Assembly (NCBI RefSeq): GCF_900099785.1
Contig: NZ_FNDS01000006.1
Coordinates: 355,945-419,944, forward strand
Direction of reading: 5' to 3'
Source: Pseudomonas panipatensis
GTDB lineage: Bacteria; Pseudomonadota; Gammaproteobacteria; Pseudomonadales; Pseudomonadaceae
Length of the DNA stretch: 64,000 nucleotides
Positions 46,860 through 55,735 of the stretch are shown here, piece by piece (position 1 is the first letter of the stretch; the number at the start of each line of letters is the position of its first letter). The translations under genes were made by a program, and so were the position numbers. The notes under the pieces were generated by a model. It had not been told where the DNA came from. It saw only the letters and a program-made list of their open reading frames with translations, and made no database searches.

Positions 46860-47983
46860 GGGCTGGGTTCCGCGCCGGCGGCGCTGGAACGGCCGCGCCG
46901 GCGTTGCAGGTAGGGTTTCAGTTGGCGCCAGGCACCATACAGCAGGCCCAGCAGCAGGCCGCTGGGGCGCCGCGAATAGAAAGTCCAGCGCTGCTGCTCG
47001 ACCGCGCCGGTCTGGCGTTCGTGCAGTTGGTGGCCGGAGCCGCTCAGGCTGACCCGCGAGGCGTCGATGCATTGCCAGTCGTCGTCGAGCCCCCAGCGAA
47101 TCCATTCATCGAGGAGCAGGCGGCCGGCGCCGAGGCTGGCGTATTCGGGGCGGAAGGCGAGGTTGTAGTCGTACAGCCGGCCGCGCTCGAACAGGCCGAG
47201 GCGGTAGCTGACGCAGCGGCCCTGGTGTTCGACCATGACCACCCGCAGGCAGTCCGCCGCGGCCAGCGCATGCAGGGCGTCGAACATCCAGCGTTGGCGG
47301 CGTTCGCCGGAGAAGATGCCGACGCCTTGCTCGCCCTTCCAACTCACCTGCTCGACCTCGCGCAGGGCCTCGCAGAGGGCGTCGATGCTCTGCGCGTCGG
47401 GGCGCAGGCGCAGGATGCTGGCGCCCATCTCGCTGCAACGGCGGCGCGCCTTGCGCAGTTTGTAGCGCAGGTCGCCGCTGGGTTCGGCGCGGTCCGCCGC
47501 GCTGAGCCGATGCTCGGGCGCGCGGCAGCTCAGGCGTTGTTCGGCGAACCAGCTATGGCGCTGCCAGGCGGCGAATTGCCCGGCCTGGCCGGCCAGCGGG
47601 GTGATTTCGCTGAGTTGCAGCAGGGCGTGCGGCAGGCGCCGGCGGATCAGCGCCAGCACCTCGCCCAGGCGCGGCCACTGGCTGGGCTCGATCAGCAGGG
47701 CGATACGGTCGGCCAGCGGGTAGCCGAGGTGGCGCACTACCCACAGCGGCAGCCCGGCCTGGCGTTCGCGGCAGCGGATCAGCGGCAGGCAGAGCACCAG
47801 GCGCTGCTCTTCCCAGCCGAGCAGGATGTGCAGTTGCTGGCCGGGTTCGAGGGCGCGCTCGGCGCCATCCAGCCAGCCCAGGTGATTGAACGGCGTGGCC
47901 TGTTCCAGGCGCGCGCGCAGGGCTTCGTATGCCTGCCGGGGGAAGTCGGCGGCGCTGAGGCTGTGGCTCCAGTGCAGGCGCAT
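46856..47983 (-). CDS. FemAB/GNAT-like (CelD/BcsL) acyltransferase-fold protein
   Basis: Protein of 375 aa with the GNAT-type fold found in CelD/BcsL proteins (Acetyltransf_6). Supporting segments: basic stretch LRYKLRKARRRCSEMGAS, VMVEHQGRCVSYRLGLFERG, YDYNLAFRPEYASLGAGRLL and LDDDWQCIDAS. No membrane segment apart from a weak one near the C terminus (GLLLGLLYGAWRQLKP). Such proteins often sit in exopolysaccharide clusters and may add acyl groups to sugars. The substrate is unknown. Confidence 0.75.
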   Translation of the reverse strand: MRLHWSHSLSAADFPRQAYEALRARLEQATPFNHLGWLDGAERALEPGQQLHILLGWEEQRLVLCLPLIRCRERQAGLPLWVVRHLGYPLADRIALLIEPSQWPRLGEVLALIRRRLPHALLQLSEITPLAGQAGQFAAWQRHSWFAEQRLSCRAPEHRLSAADRAEPSGDLRYKLRKARRRCSEMGASILRLRPDAQSIDALCEALREVEQVSWKGEQGVGIFSGERRQRWMFDALHALAAADCLRVVMVEHQGRCVSYRLGLFERGRLYDYNLAFRPEYASLGAGRLLLDEWIRWGLDDDWQCIDASRVSLSGSGHQLHERQTGAVEQQRWTFYSRRPSGLLLGLLYGAWRQLKPYLQRRRGRSSAAGAEPSP

Positions 47984-47985
47984 GT

Positions 47986-48060
47986 TCAGCGTCCCTGCCT
48001 GGCGTGGTCGCGGTCGGCGCGGCGGCGACGCCGGTCGATGCGCTGTGGTGGCGGGTTCAT
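47986..48060 (-). CDS. Possible 24-aa coupled small ORF
   Basis: ATG 48060 overlaps the stop of the upstream secreted protein (ATGA), and its stop lies two bases before the FemAB-like start. The peptide is Arg-rich (RIDRRRRRADRD). It may be a real small protein or only a bridge that couples translation across the gap. No family likeness. Confidence 0.25.
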   Translation of the reverse strand: MNPPPQRIDRRRRRADRDHARQGR

Positions 48061-49973
48061 GTGGCCTCCCAGGTCAGGGCGAACAGGCTTTCGCCGGGCA
48101 GGTCGAAGCGCGCGCGATCGGCTTCGCAGGTCAGCGGCCAGTCGCGCTCCAGGCCCTGGCTGTCGAACAGGCGCAGGCTCGGCCTGGCCGCGCAGAGCGC
48201 CGCGCCGGTGATTTCCATGGCTTGCTGGCGCGGCACCTTGTTGACGCCCAGCAGGCTGTGGCGCTTACCGTCGCGCAGGGCCAGGGCGTCGACCTCGAAG
48301 GCCGGGTTGTCGAGCCCCTGCACCTGGGCCAGCCAGTGTTGCAGGATGAAGCGCTGGGCCAGGCCCACCGGCTTGAGTGTGGTGCCGGTGGCGTCTTCGT
48401 TGAGCATGCCCTTGGTGTAGGCGTCTTCGTCCATGGCCTGGAACCAGATGAGCATGTCGAGCAGTCCGTCCTGGGACGCGTTGAACACCACCGAGGCCCA
48501 CCAGAGTGCGGCGAACTGGCTGTTCTGCTGGTAGGGGCTGAGGGCGTCGCCGCTGGAGATGTTGGTCTGGTCGAGCAGCAGCGCCTTGCGCGGCCGGCCG
48601 TTGAGGTCGAGACCGACCAGATCGGCGGCCTGGCGCACGCTGTCGCGGTAGCGCCGGGTGGCCAGCAGGTCGCGCAGCATCCATTCGTGCCAGGCCAGGG
48701 CATCGATGTCGTTGCCGTGCTCGGCGAGCAACTGCCGCGCCCAGTCCAGGCCGCGGCGTTGCGCGGCGCCGTTGCGGAACGGGCCGTCGAGCAGGCGCGA
48801 GCTGGCCGGCATGGCGATGCGCACGCCGGCGGCGCGGGCGCCGGGGCTGGCCTGGACGCGGCGCAGCATGGCGCCGAAGTAGTCGGCGTAGCTGGCGTAG
48901 TCCGGGTAGTTGAGGTTGGGTTCGTCGGCGAAGGCTAGGTAATGCAGGCCCTTGCCCGGCAGGCGCGCAGTATCGGCCAGCCAGGCGTCGAGTCCGGCGA
49001 AGCTCGACGGATCGGCGTCGAGCACGGCGCGCCGCCCGCTGCCGGCGAGCAGGGTGATGTCCTGGTCGATGCCCAGTCGCTCCTGGAACGCCTGGCGGAA
49101 GGCGATCTCGCGCTGCGGCTGGCGCGGCAGCACATCGACGAAGCTGTAGTAGGCCCCGGCGCGGCCGGCGATCGCCGCCAGTTGGCGCATGCCGTCGGCC
49201 TCCGGCACGCCATAGGGCAGGGCGCTGCCCAGGCGTGGCGCCGGGCCGAGGTCGTCCTGGCGCAGGCGGAGCTGGACCGTGCCCGGTCGCCACTGCAGGC
49301 GGAACAGTTGCTCCGGCGCCAGGGCGAACAGGTTGTTGCCGCCGTCCAGCCAGAATGCCGCCTTGCCGCTGCCGACCAGCTCCAGGCGCCAGATTTCCTC
49401 GCGCGGCGAGAGCGGCAGGCTGGCCTGGTCGAAGCGCGCGTATCGGTCGTAGCGCAGCAGCTCCAGTTGCACTTGGGCGTTGTCGCTCAGGCGGGTCGCC
49501 TGCAAGGCGTGCACGCCGCCGTGGTTCTTCCCCGCCAGGCGTACCTGCTGGCCGGGGCCGACGCGGAAGTACAGGGTGGTGCCGTCCGCCACTTCGGCGC
49601 TGAAGTGCAGTTTCGCCGGTTCGAACTGCGAGGCGCTGCCGGCGCCGTGGCTGACCCGGTAGCTGCGGAAGCTGTAGCCGGGGATGTGCAGGGCGTAGTC
49701 GCCGTTGCCTTCGGCGAGGTCCAGGCGGCGCTCGCCACGGTTGCGCTCGGCGGCGATCTCGACCTGTTGCGCCAGATGGCCGACGCCGTCCAGCAGATAC
49801 AGTTGCTCATGGTTGGCCTCGCTCTGCCAGGCCGCCTGCCAGTCGATGTCCAGCGCGTCCCAGGCGCTTGGCCGCAGGTACAGGACGCCATCGCGCAGGC
49901 CCTGCCAGCGGTGCTCCTCGGCCGGCGCCGCGACGGCGATGAACAGTAGCGCCAGAAGCAGCCGCTTCAGCAT
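48057..49973 (-). CDS. Secreted glycoside-hydrolase-like protein of the exopolysaccharide cluster
   Basis: Exported protein of 638 aa. Signal peptide about 1-18 (AVAAPA-EE). The N-terminal half is beta-rich (jelly-roll-like; HIPGYSFRSYRVS, TLYFRVGPGQQVRL). The second half looks like a TIM-barrel glycosidase: HYLAFADEPNLNYPDYASYA (Asp350-Glu351-Pro352-Asn353) resembles the acid/base NEPN motif of clan A enzymes such as GH39. Later acidic positions (LAWHEWMLRDLL, LLDQTN, IWFQAMDED) could hold the nucleophile. By analogy PslG in P. aeruginosa is such a hydrolase in an exopolysaccharide operon. A polymer-trimming role is inferred. The start overlaps the flippase end by 7 nt. Confidence 0.6.
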   Translation of the reverse strand: MLKRLLLALLFIAVAAPAEEHRWQGLRDGVLYLRPSAWDALDIDWQAAWQSEANHEQLYLLDGVGHLAQQVEIAAERNRGERRLDLAEGNGDYALHIPGYSFRSYRVSHGAGSASQFEPAKLHFSAEVADGTTLYFRVGPGQQVRLAGKNHGGVHALQATRLSDNAQVQLELLRYDRYARFDQASLPLSPREEIWRLELVGSGKAAFWLDGGNNLFALAPEQLFRLQWRPGTVQLRLRQDDLGPAPRLGSALPYGVPEADGMRQLAAIAGRAGAYYSFVDVLPRQPQREIAFRQAFQERLGIDQDITLLAGSGRRAVLDADPSSFAGLDAWLADTARLPGKGLHYLAFADEPNLNYPDYASYADYFGAMLRRVQASPGARAAGVRIAMPASSRLLDGPFRNGAAQRRGLDWARQLLAEHGNDIDALAWHEWMLRDLLATRRYRDSVRQAADLVGLDLNGRPRKALLLDQTNISSGDALSPYQQNSQFAALWWASVVFNASQDGLLDMLIWFQAMDEDAYTKGMLNEDATGTTLKPVGLAQRFILQHWLAQVQGLDNPAFEVDALALRDGKRHSLLGVNKVPRQQAMEITGAALCAARPSLRLFDSQGLERDWPLTCEADRARFDLPGESLFALTWEAT

Positions 49974-51277
49974 GTCGCCTCCCGTGGGCGCAGCATGTCG
50001 CGGAGCTGGCGGATGTCCTCGGGCAGCAGGATCAGGGTGCGTTGCCAGGGCACGCCACTGAGCCGGCAGTAGAGCACCAGCATGGCCAGGGTCACCGCCA
50101 GGTAGGCCACCGAAGAGGCGATGCCGGCGCCGACGATGCCCAGGCTGGGGATCAGCACCAGGTTCAGTGCCAGGTTCAGCGCCACCGCCAGGCCCATCAT
50201 GATCGACAGCGCGCCGGGCCGCTGTTTGCCCAGCAGGTCGAGGCGCAGGATGCTCGCGTAACACAGGCCGAACAGTCCCGGCAGCAGCGCCAGCAGGGCC
50301 GGGTAGGCGGGCGCGTAGGGCGCGCCGAACAGCAGCACGATCAGCCATTCGCCGATCGCCGCCATGCCCAGGCAGGCGACCAGCATCACGCTGGCGGTCA
50401 GGCGCAGGGCGAAGGGGGTCAGTTCGTCGATGCCTTCGCCCTGTTGCAGCAGGCGCTTCATCAGCGGCGTGGTCACCGCCTCGGGGATGATCAGCAGCAG
50501 TTCGGCGGCGGCGCTGGCCAGGGCGTATTCGCCCAGGGCCGACGGCGGCAGCATGGAGCCGATCAGCAGGTAATCGGCGCGCATGAGCATTTCCTGGAAG
50601 ATCACGTTGGGGTGGCTGCGCCCGCTGTAGCGCAGCAGCTCGCCCTGTTCGCGCGGTTGCCAGCGCAGGCGGATGCTGTGGAAGCGCGCCAGCCAGCAGA
50701 GGCCGAGCACCACCACCAGCAGCACGCCGCCCAGCCAGCTGGCCACCGCGGCGCCGAGCGGGGCGTCGCGCCAGATCAGCCAGAGACCGATGAACAGCAG
50801 CAGCGGCAGCAGCGATTCGAGCAGGCGCAAGGTATTGAAGGCATGCACCTGGCCGTCGGCGTTGTGCAGCGTCAGCAGGCCGCTCTTGAGCACCGCCAGG
50901 GGCACCGCGAGGAGCAGCAGCCAGGCCAGCAGTCCGAGGTCCTGGGACAGCCCGAGACCCTGGCCGAGGGTGCGCAGCGTCACGACGAAGAGCAGGGTGA
51001 AGAGGGTCGCCAGCAGGCAGCCGTAGACCAGCACCTGGGTGAGCAGCACACCGATCGGCTTGTGCCGCGCCGCCTGGTAGCCGACCGCGGTGTTCAGGCC
51101 GCCGCTGGTCAGCGCGGCGATCAGGTCGGGCAGGGTGCTGAACAGGGCGAACAGGCCGCGATCGGCCGGCCCCAGCAGGCGTGCCAGGAGAATGTTGCGC
51201 AGTAGCCGCAGGATGGTCATGGTCACCCGCGTGGCGGTGCTCAGCAGCATGCTGCGGATGAAGCTGCCGCGGCTCAT
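49967..51277 (-). CDS. Wzx-type polysaccharide flippase
   Basis: Inner-membrane protein of 436 aa with 12 or more hydrophobic segments, of the MOP/polysaccharide-biosynthesis superfamily. The start RNILLARLLGPADRGLFALF and the mid-protein FQEMLMRADYLLIGSMLPPSALGEYALA are typical of Wzx-like proteins that move lipid-linked repeat units across the membrane. The stop overlaps the next gene's start, and its ATG overlaps the deacetylase stop (ATGA). Confidence 0.87.
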   Translation of the reverse strand: MSRGSFIRSMLLSTATRVTMTILRLLRNILLARLLGPADRGLFALFSTLPDLIAALTSGGLNTAVGYQAARHKPIGVLLTQVLVYGCLLATLFTLLFVVTLRTLGQGLGLSQDLGLLAWLLLLAVPLAVLKSGLLTLHNADGQVHAFNTLRLLESLLPLLLFIGLWLIWRDAPLGAAVASWLGGVLLVVVLGLCWLARFHSIRLRWQPREQGELLRYSGRSHPNVIFQEMLMRADYLLIGSMLPPSALGEYALASAAAELLLIIPEAVTTPLMKRLLQQGEGIDELTPFALRLTASVMLVACLGMAAIGEWLIVLLFGAPYAPAYPALLALLPGLFGLCYASILRLDLLGKQRPGALSIMMGLAVALNLALNLVLIPSLGIVGAGIASSVAYLAVTLAMLVLYCRLSGVPWQRTLILLPEDIRQLRDMLRPREATC

Positions 51278-52263
51278 GCGTGGGCTCCCCGGAATATCCG
51301 CCAGGCCAGCAGCGCGGGGTCCCGCGCGGCCTGCTGGCCGACGTCGATGCGTGGCAGGCCGAGGGCTTCGCTGCCGGCCTCGACCAGCCCCGGGCGGGTC
51401 GCCAGGGCATGCCGGTAGCCCAGCGCGGCGACGGCTTCGCGGACCGGCGCGCTGTGGTCGCCGTTGGGGTAGCAATACACCGGCAGCGGCGCGCGGCAGT
51501 GCTGCGCGAGGACCTGCTGGGAGCGCGCCAGGTCGGCGGCCAGTTGCGTGCCGTCGAGGCGGGTGAGGATCGCATGGCTGGCGCCGTGCGGGCCGAAGCG
51601 CACCAGCCCGGAGGCTTCCATGGCGCGCACCTGCGCCCAGTCGAGGGTTTCCGCCTGGGGCGCTGGCGGGCAGGCGTCGGCGAGGGCTTGCAGGGTGCTC
51701 GGCGGCAGCGCCTTGAGGCCTTGCAGGAAGCGCTCCAGCAGCACGCTGCGCGCGGGCTCGCGGGTGTCCCGCAGCAGCTCGGCGGGCAACGCTTGGCCGA
51801 GCGCGGCGAGCGGCGTGCGCAGGGCCTCGTCGGCGGCGGCGGGGTCGCGCCACAGGGTTTCGCCGATGGCTTCCCACCAGAAGCGCTGGCGGCTGCCGAT
51901 GAAGTCGGTGGCGAGGAAGATGCTCGCCGGCACGCCGTAGCGTTGCAGCAGCGGGTAGGCCTGCTCGGCGTTGTCGCGCCAGCCGTCGTCGAAACTCAGC
52001 GCCAGGCGCGGGCGCGCACCCGCCGGACAGGCCAGCAGCTCGCTCAGCGGCACGCAGTCGAAATGCCGTTGCAGCCAGACCAGCAGGCGCTCGAAGCTGT
52101 CCCGGCCGATGCACAGGGCGCGGCGGTGCGGCAGCGCGGCATCCTCCTCGCTGGCCAGGACACGGTGCAGCATCAGCACCACGCCGGCCTGGCGCAGGCG
52201 CCGCCGGCCCAGCGGGGAGTGCAGGTAGGCCGTACCGGCCAGACGCTTGATCTGCTGGCGCAT
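51274..52263 (-). CDS. Polysaccharide deacetylase (NodB-type)
   Basis: Protein of 329 aa with a NodB-homology domain. Motif 1 LALSFDDGWRDN supplies the catalytic base and a metal aspartate. Further motif elements are FGPHGASHAIL, with the two metal-binding histidines HxxxH, and FCYPNGDHS-like YCYPNGDHS. No clear signal peptide, so it may act in the cytoplasm or be membrane-associated. It probably removes N-acetyl groups from the polymer or precursor. Confidence 0.85.
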   Translation of the reverse strand: MRQQIKRLAGTAYLHSPLGRRRLRQAGVVLMLHRVLASEEDAALPHRRALCIGRDSFERLLVWLQRHFDCVPLSELLACPAGARPRLALSFDDGWRDNAEQAYPLLQRYGVPASIFLATDFIGSRQRFWWEAIGETLWRDPAAADEALRTPLAALGQALPAELLRDTREPARSVLLERFLQGLKALPPSTLQALADACPPAPQAETLDWAQVRAMEASGLVRFGPHGASHAILTRLDGTQLAADLARSQQVLAQHCRAPLPVYCYPNGDHSAPVREAVAALGYRHALATRPGLVEAGSEALGLPRIDVGQQAARDPALLAWRIFRGAHA

Positions 52264-52270
52264 ACCGACC

Positions 52271-53407
52271 TCACCGATTCTGCTGCGGATTCCACAGGCC
52301 GTAGCGCTGCCCGCGGAGGAATTGCCAGAGGCCGACGGCCATGCCGGCGAGCGTGACCAGCAGGAAGCCGGCCAGGTGGAACGGCTTGGGCAGGCGGCCC
52401 TGGCGGTCGAGCAGGCCGGCGATGCCGATGGCGTAGCCGAGCAGTTGGCCGAGCAACGCCAGGCGGTAGAAGACGCCGGCGTCCCAGAGGAACAGGTTGC
52501 TCAGCAGCAAGGGCAGGAGCAGCACCGGGGCCAGGCGGCGGATCAGCTTGTGGCTGATCAGGGCGATGGCGTACCAGCCATGGCGCAGCGGATTCAGCAG
52601 TTCGCGGCGCGTCGCCAGGCTTTGCAGGCCGCCGACGGTGACGCGCAGGCGGCGGCGGAACTGCTTGCCGGCCTCGTCGACGCCCTGGTCGAGCACCTGT
52701 GCCTGTTCCACATAGACGATGCGGCGCCCGGCCAGCGGGGCGCAGGTGCTGATGAAGAAGTCGTCGTTGACCTCCGGCGGAATGCTCTGGAACAGCTCGC
52801 GGCGCAGCGCCAGCAGCGCGCCGTCGGCGGAGACCATGCAGCCGGTGCGGTTCTCCGCGCGGCGCAGCCAGCCTTCGTAGTGGCGGTAGAGCTTGTCGCC
52901 CAGGCTCAGGGCGTGGCCGCGACGGGGAATGATCATGTTGCCGCCGCAGGCGCCGACCTGCGGATCGGCCAGCGGCGCGAGGAGTTTGCCGAGGGTGTCG
53001 CTGGCCCACTGGTTGTCGGCGTCGGTGAACACCAGTACCTGTTGGCGGGCCAGCGCCACCGCGCGGTTCAATGCCTCGACCTTGCCCACGCGCGGCAGAT
53101 CGAGCACCTGCACGCGCGGATCGCCGAGCGACCGGGCGATGGCCACGGTGGCGTCGTCGGAACCGTCGCTGGCGAGGATGATCTCCAGCGCCGGCGCCGG
53201 GTAGTCCTGCGCCAGCAGGGTGGCGAGCTTCTGCGCGATGTGTGGCGCCTCGTTGTGCGCTGCGATGATCACGCTGACCGACAGCGGCGCCCCCGGCGGC
53301 AGCGGCCGGCGCGGGCTGAACAGGGCGAGCAGGGCCAGCCCCAGCGGGTAGCCGAGGTAGGCATAGGCGGGCAGCAGCAGACAGGACCAGAAGAGGATTT
53401 CAGCCAC
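52271..53407 (-). CDS. Family 2 glycosyltransferase, membrane-anchored
   Basis: GT2 enzyme of 378 aa. Nucleotide-sugar binding region VSVIIAAHNEAPHIAQKLAT, VFTDADNQWASDT (DxD-like), and the acceptor-region motif EVNDDFFIS. One membrane segment at the N terminus and three or four at the C terminus (LAPVLLLPLLLSNLFL, LLGYAIGIAGLL, GFLLVTLAGMAVG), as in processive or membrane GT2 enzymes. The start is GTG 53407, with CGGAGG seven bases upstream; it overlaps the previous gene by 8 nt. Confidence 0.87.
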   Translation of the reverse strand: MAEILFWSCLLLPAYAYLGYPLGLALLALFSPRRPLPPGAPLSVSVIIAAHNEAPHIAQKLATLLAQDYPAPALEIILASDGSDDATVAIARSLGDPRVQVLDLPRVGKVEALNRAVALARQQVLVFTDADNQWASDTLGKLLAPLADPQVGACGGNMIIPRRGHALSLGDKLYRHYEGWLRRAENRTGCMVSADGALLALRRELFQSIPPEVNDDFFISTCAPLAGRRIVYVEQAQVLDQGVDEAGKQFRRRLRVTVGGLQSLATRRELLNPLRHGWYAIALISHKLIRRLAPVLLLPLLLSNLFLWDAGVFYRLALLGQLLGYAIGIAGLLDRQGRLPKPFHLAGFLLVTLAGMAVGLWQFLRGQRYGLWNPQQNR

Positions 53408-54368
53408 GGGCGGGCCTCCGTGCGTTGCGCTTGAGCAGGCTGAGAATGAGCGCCGCACCGCCCAGGTGCAGGCGAATCCAGTGTAGCGGCCAGAGTTGCA
53501 GCAGCAGGCCGCCGTCGCGCCGCTTCCAGGCCTGGCGGGCGGCCAGCAGCAGGGCGCCGAGCAGGCCCGGCAGCAACAGGCCGGCGGCTAGCGCGCAGTG
53601 CCCGCCGAGCAGGTTGAGCACGGCCGCCAGGCTGAGCAGCAGGACGCCCAGGCAGAGCAGCGGGAAACGCAGCAGGCGCAGGCTGGGGCCGAGGCTGCGC
53701 AACAGTTGCAGGTGGCTGCCCTGGCGCCAGAGTTCCTTGCCCAGCCATTCGCGCCAGTTGCCTTCGTAGCCCCAGTGCCAGGCCAGCGGCTGCGCCAGGC
53801 TCAACTGGCGCGCGCCGGCGCCGCCCAGGCGCAGGCCGAAATCCTTGTCCTCGCCGCTGCGCAGCACTTCGTCGAAACCGCCAACCTGCTCGAACCAGTG
53901 CCGTTCCAGGCACAGGTTGGGGGTCGGCAGCCACTCGCGCAGCAGCGCCGCGCGGCGCCGTCCGGAGAGACTGCGGCGCTGCCAGGCGCGGGCGAACCAG
54001 GGGGCCTCGGCCGGGGTGTCGCAGTCCAGCGCGAGGATATCGGCGCGGTCGCTCTCGCGGGTCTGCCGCCAGATGCACAGCCAGTCCGCCGGCACTTCGA
54101 TATCGGCATCGAGGAAGGCCAGACAGTCGCCGCTGGCGGCCTGCGCGCCGCGATTGCGCAGGGCGCCGATGGCCAGGCCGGGGTGTACCAGCACGCGGGC
54201 GCCGCGCTCGCGGGCCAGGCGCGGGCCGTCGTCGCTGGAGCCGTTGTCGACCACCAGCAGCTCGCACTCCAGCTCGGCCAGGCGCGCCGCGCGCAGGGCG
54301 CTGTCGAGGGTACGGCCGATATGTCGCGCCTCGTTGTACATGGGCACGACGATACTGATTCGCTTCAT
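53400..54368 (-). CDS. Family 2 glycosyltransferase
   Basis: GT2 enzyme of 322 aa: ISIVVPMYNEARHIGRTLDS, ELLVVDNGSSDDG, the metal-binding LAFLDADIEVPADW and FDEVLRSGEDKDFGLR. The C-terminal third holds two hydrophobic segments (LLCLGVLLLSLAAVLNLL and [18 protein letters not shown]). It adds one sugar of the repeat unit. ATG 54368 overlaps the O-antigen-ligase-family stop (ATGA). Confidence 0.87.
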   Translation of the reverse strand: MKRISIVVPMYNEARHIGRTLDSALRAARLAELECELLVVDNGSSDDGPRLARERGARVLVHPGLAIGALRNRGAQAASGDCLAFLDADIEVPADWLCIWRQTRESDRADILALDCDTPAEAPWFARAWQRRSLSGRRRAALLREWLPTPNLCLERHWFEQVGGFDEVLRSGEDKDFGLRLGGAGARQLSLAQPLAWHWGYEGNWREWLGKELWRQGSHLQLLRSLGPSLRLLRFPLLCLGVLLLSLAAVLNLLGGHCALAAGLLLPGLLGALLLAARQAWKRRDGGLLLQLWPLHWIRLHLGGAALILSLLKRNARRPARG

Positions 54369-55735
54369 GCAGCCTTCCAGGGCAGTTCGTGTCCTTCCGC
54401 CTGCAGACGCAGGACACTGGACAGCGCGAGGAACATCCAGAGGTATTTGTGGTTGGGCACGCTGAGGAACAGCAGGAACAGGGCCATGCACAACAGGCAC
54501 AGGCCGAGATGGGTCGCCAGGTCGGCGCGCGCCTGGTCGCCGTCGGCCAGCCAGGCCTGGCGCGCGCGGCTGAAGTTGTGCAGGCCCATGACGATCAGGG
54601 CGATGAACAGCAGGCCGCTGGGCACGCCGAGTTCGCTGAGCAGCTCCAGGTAGGTGTTGTGCGCGCGGCGGAACAGGTCCGGCTGGCTGAAGCCTTCGTT
54701 GAAGGCCTTGGCGTAGCCGGTCTGCGCGTAGTGCAGGGGGAAGGTGCCGGGCCCGGAGCCGAGCAGCGGGTTGTCAGCGATCATCCGCGTGCCGACCACC
54801 ACGTAGGAGGCGCGCCGGCCGAGGGACGGGTCCTGGTGGGCGCTGGCGCCGGAACTCAGCGCACTGAGCAACTTGACGCGCTCGACGTAGGCGGCCGGCA
54901 GCGAGGCGATGCCCAGGGGCAGCAGGATGGCCATCCCGAGCATGACGAAGCCCAGGTGCCGCGGGCGGATCAGGCGCAGGCGCTCGCGGTGGTGCCAGGC
55001 GCCGATGGCGCAGGCCAGGAGCAGCACCAGCAGGCCCGAGCGCGAGTCGGTCTTGGTCATCCCGGCGAGCAGCACGACGATCACCGCCAGCCAGAACAGG
55101 CGGCCGGCGAGGTGCCGGCTGCGCAGGGCGAGCAGGGCCGTCGGCGGCACCGCCACGGCGATCAGCAGGGCGAAATAGTTGGCGTCCTGGAGCAGGCCGA
55201 TGGCCCGCCCGCCGACCTGGTAGCGGGTGGAGAACAGGGCGATCAGGGAGGTGGTCGCCACGCCCAGGGAGAGCAGGCGGCAGAGCATCAGCGGGTTGAC
55301 CTCGCGGCCGACCAGCAGGGTGATGCCGAACAGGCTCATGCCGATCGCCAGTTCGCGCAGGTTGTCCAGCGAGACCTCCAGGTTTTCGCTGAACAGCAGG
55401 CTCAGCAGCACCCCGAGGAGGAACGGCAGCAGCGGCCGCCAGAGGTTGCTGCGCAAGCGCGTTTCGGGAATCTGCCGGAGCAGCAGTTGCAGCACCAGCA
55501 CCAAGATCAGCGAGGCGCCGAGCAGCTTGGCGCCGGACAGTTCGGTGTCCTTGAACAGGCCCTCGAAGGGCACCAGCAGGACCAGGCCGAGCAGGCCCCA
55601 GGCCGGACGCCGGTAGAGCGCCGCCAGGCCGACCAGGCCGAACACCACGAAGGGCGCGAGGTACGGCCAGGGGCTGACCAGCAGGAGCAGGCAGGCGAGG
55701 GCGAGCAGGGCGCCGACGGAGACGGGCAGGATCAT
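54365..55735 (-). CDS. O-antigen ligase / Wzy-type polymerase family protein
   Basis: Inner-membrane protein of 456 aa with about 11 hydrophobic segments and a large periplasmic loop. The Wzy_C features are LLGSGPGTFPLHYAQTGYAK and RRAHNTYLELLSELG. In an exopolysaccharide cluster without lipid-A genes it most likely polymerises repeat units. ATG 55735 shares one base with the GT4 stop (TGATG); an in-frame start upstream at 55777 would add a non-hydrophobic N terminus. Confidence 0.85.
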   Translation of the reverse strand: MILPVSVGALLALACLLLLVSPWPYLAPFVVFGLVGLAALYRRPAWGLLGLVLLVPFEGLFKDTELSGAKLLGASLILVLVLQLLLRQIPETRLRSNLWRPLLPFLLGVLLSLLFSENLEVSLDNLRELAIGMSLFGITLLVGREVNPLMLCRLLSLGVATTSLIALFSTRYQVGGRAIGLLQDANYFALLIAVAVPPTALLALRSRHLAGRLFWLAVIVVLLAGMTKTDSRSGLLVLLLACAIGAWHHRERLRLIRPRHLGFVMLGMAILLPLGIASLPAAYVERVKLLSALSSGASAHQDPSLGRRASYVVVGTRMIADNPLLGSGPGTFPLHYAQTGYAKAFNEGFSQPDLFRRAHNTYLELLSELGVPSGLLFIALIVMGLHNFSRARQAWLADGDQARADLATHLGLCLLCMALFLLFLSVPNHKYLWMFLALSSVLRLQAEGHELPWKAA

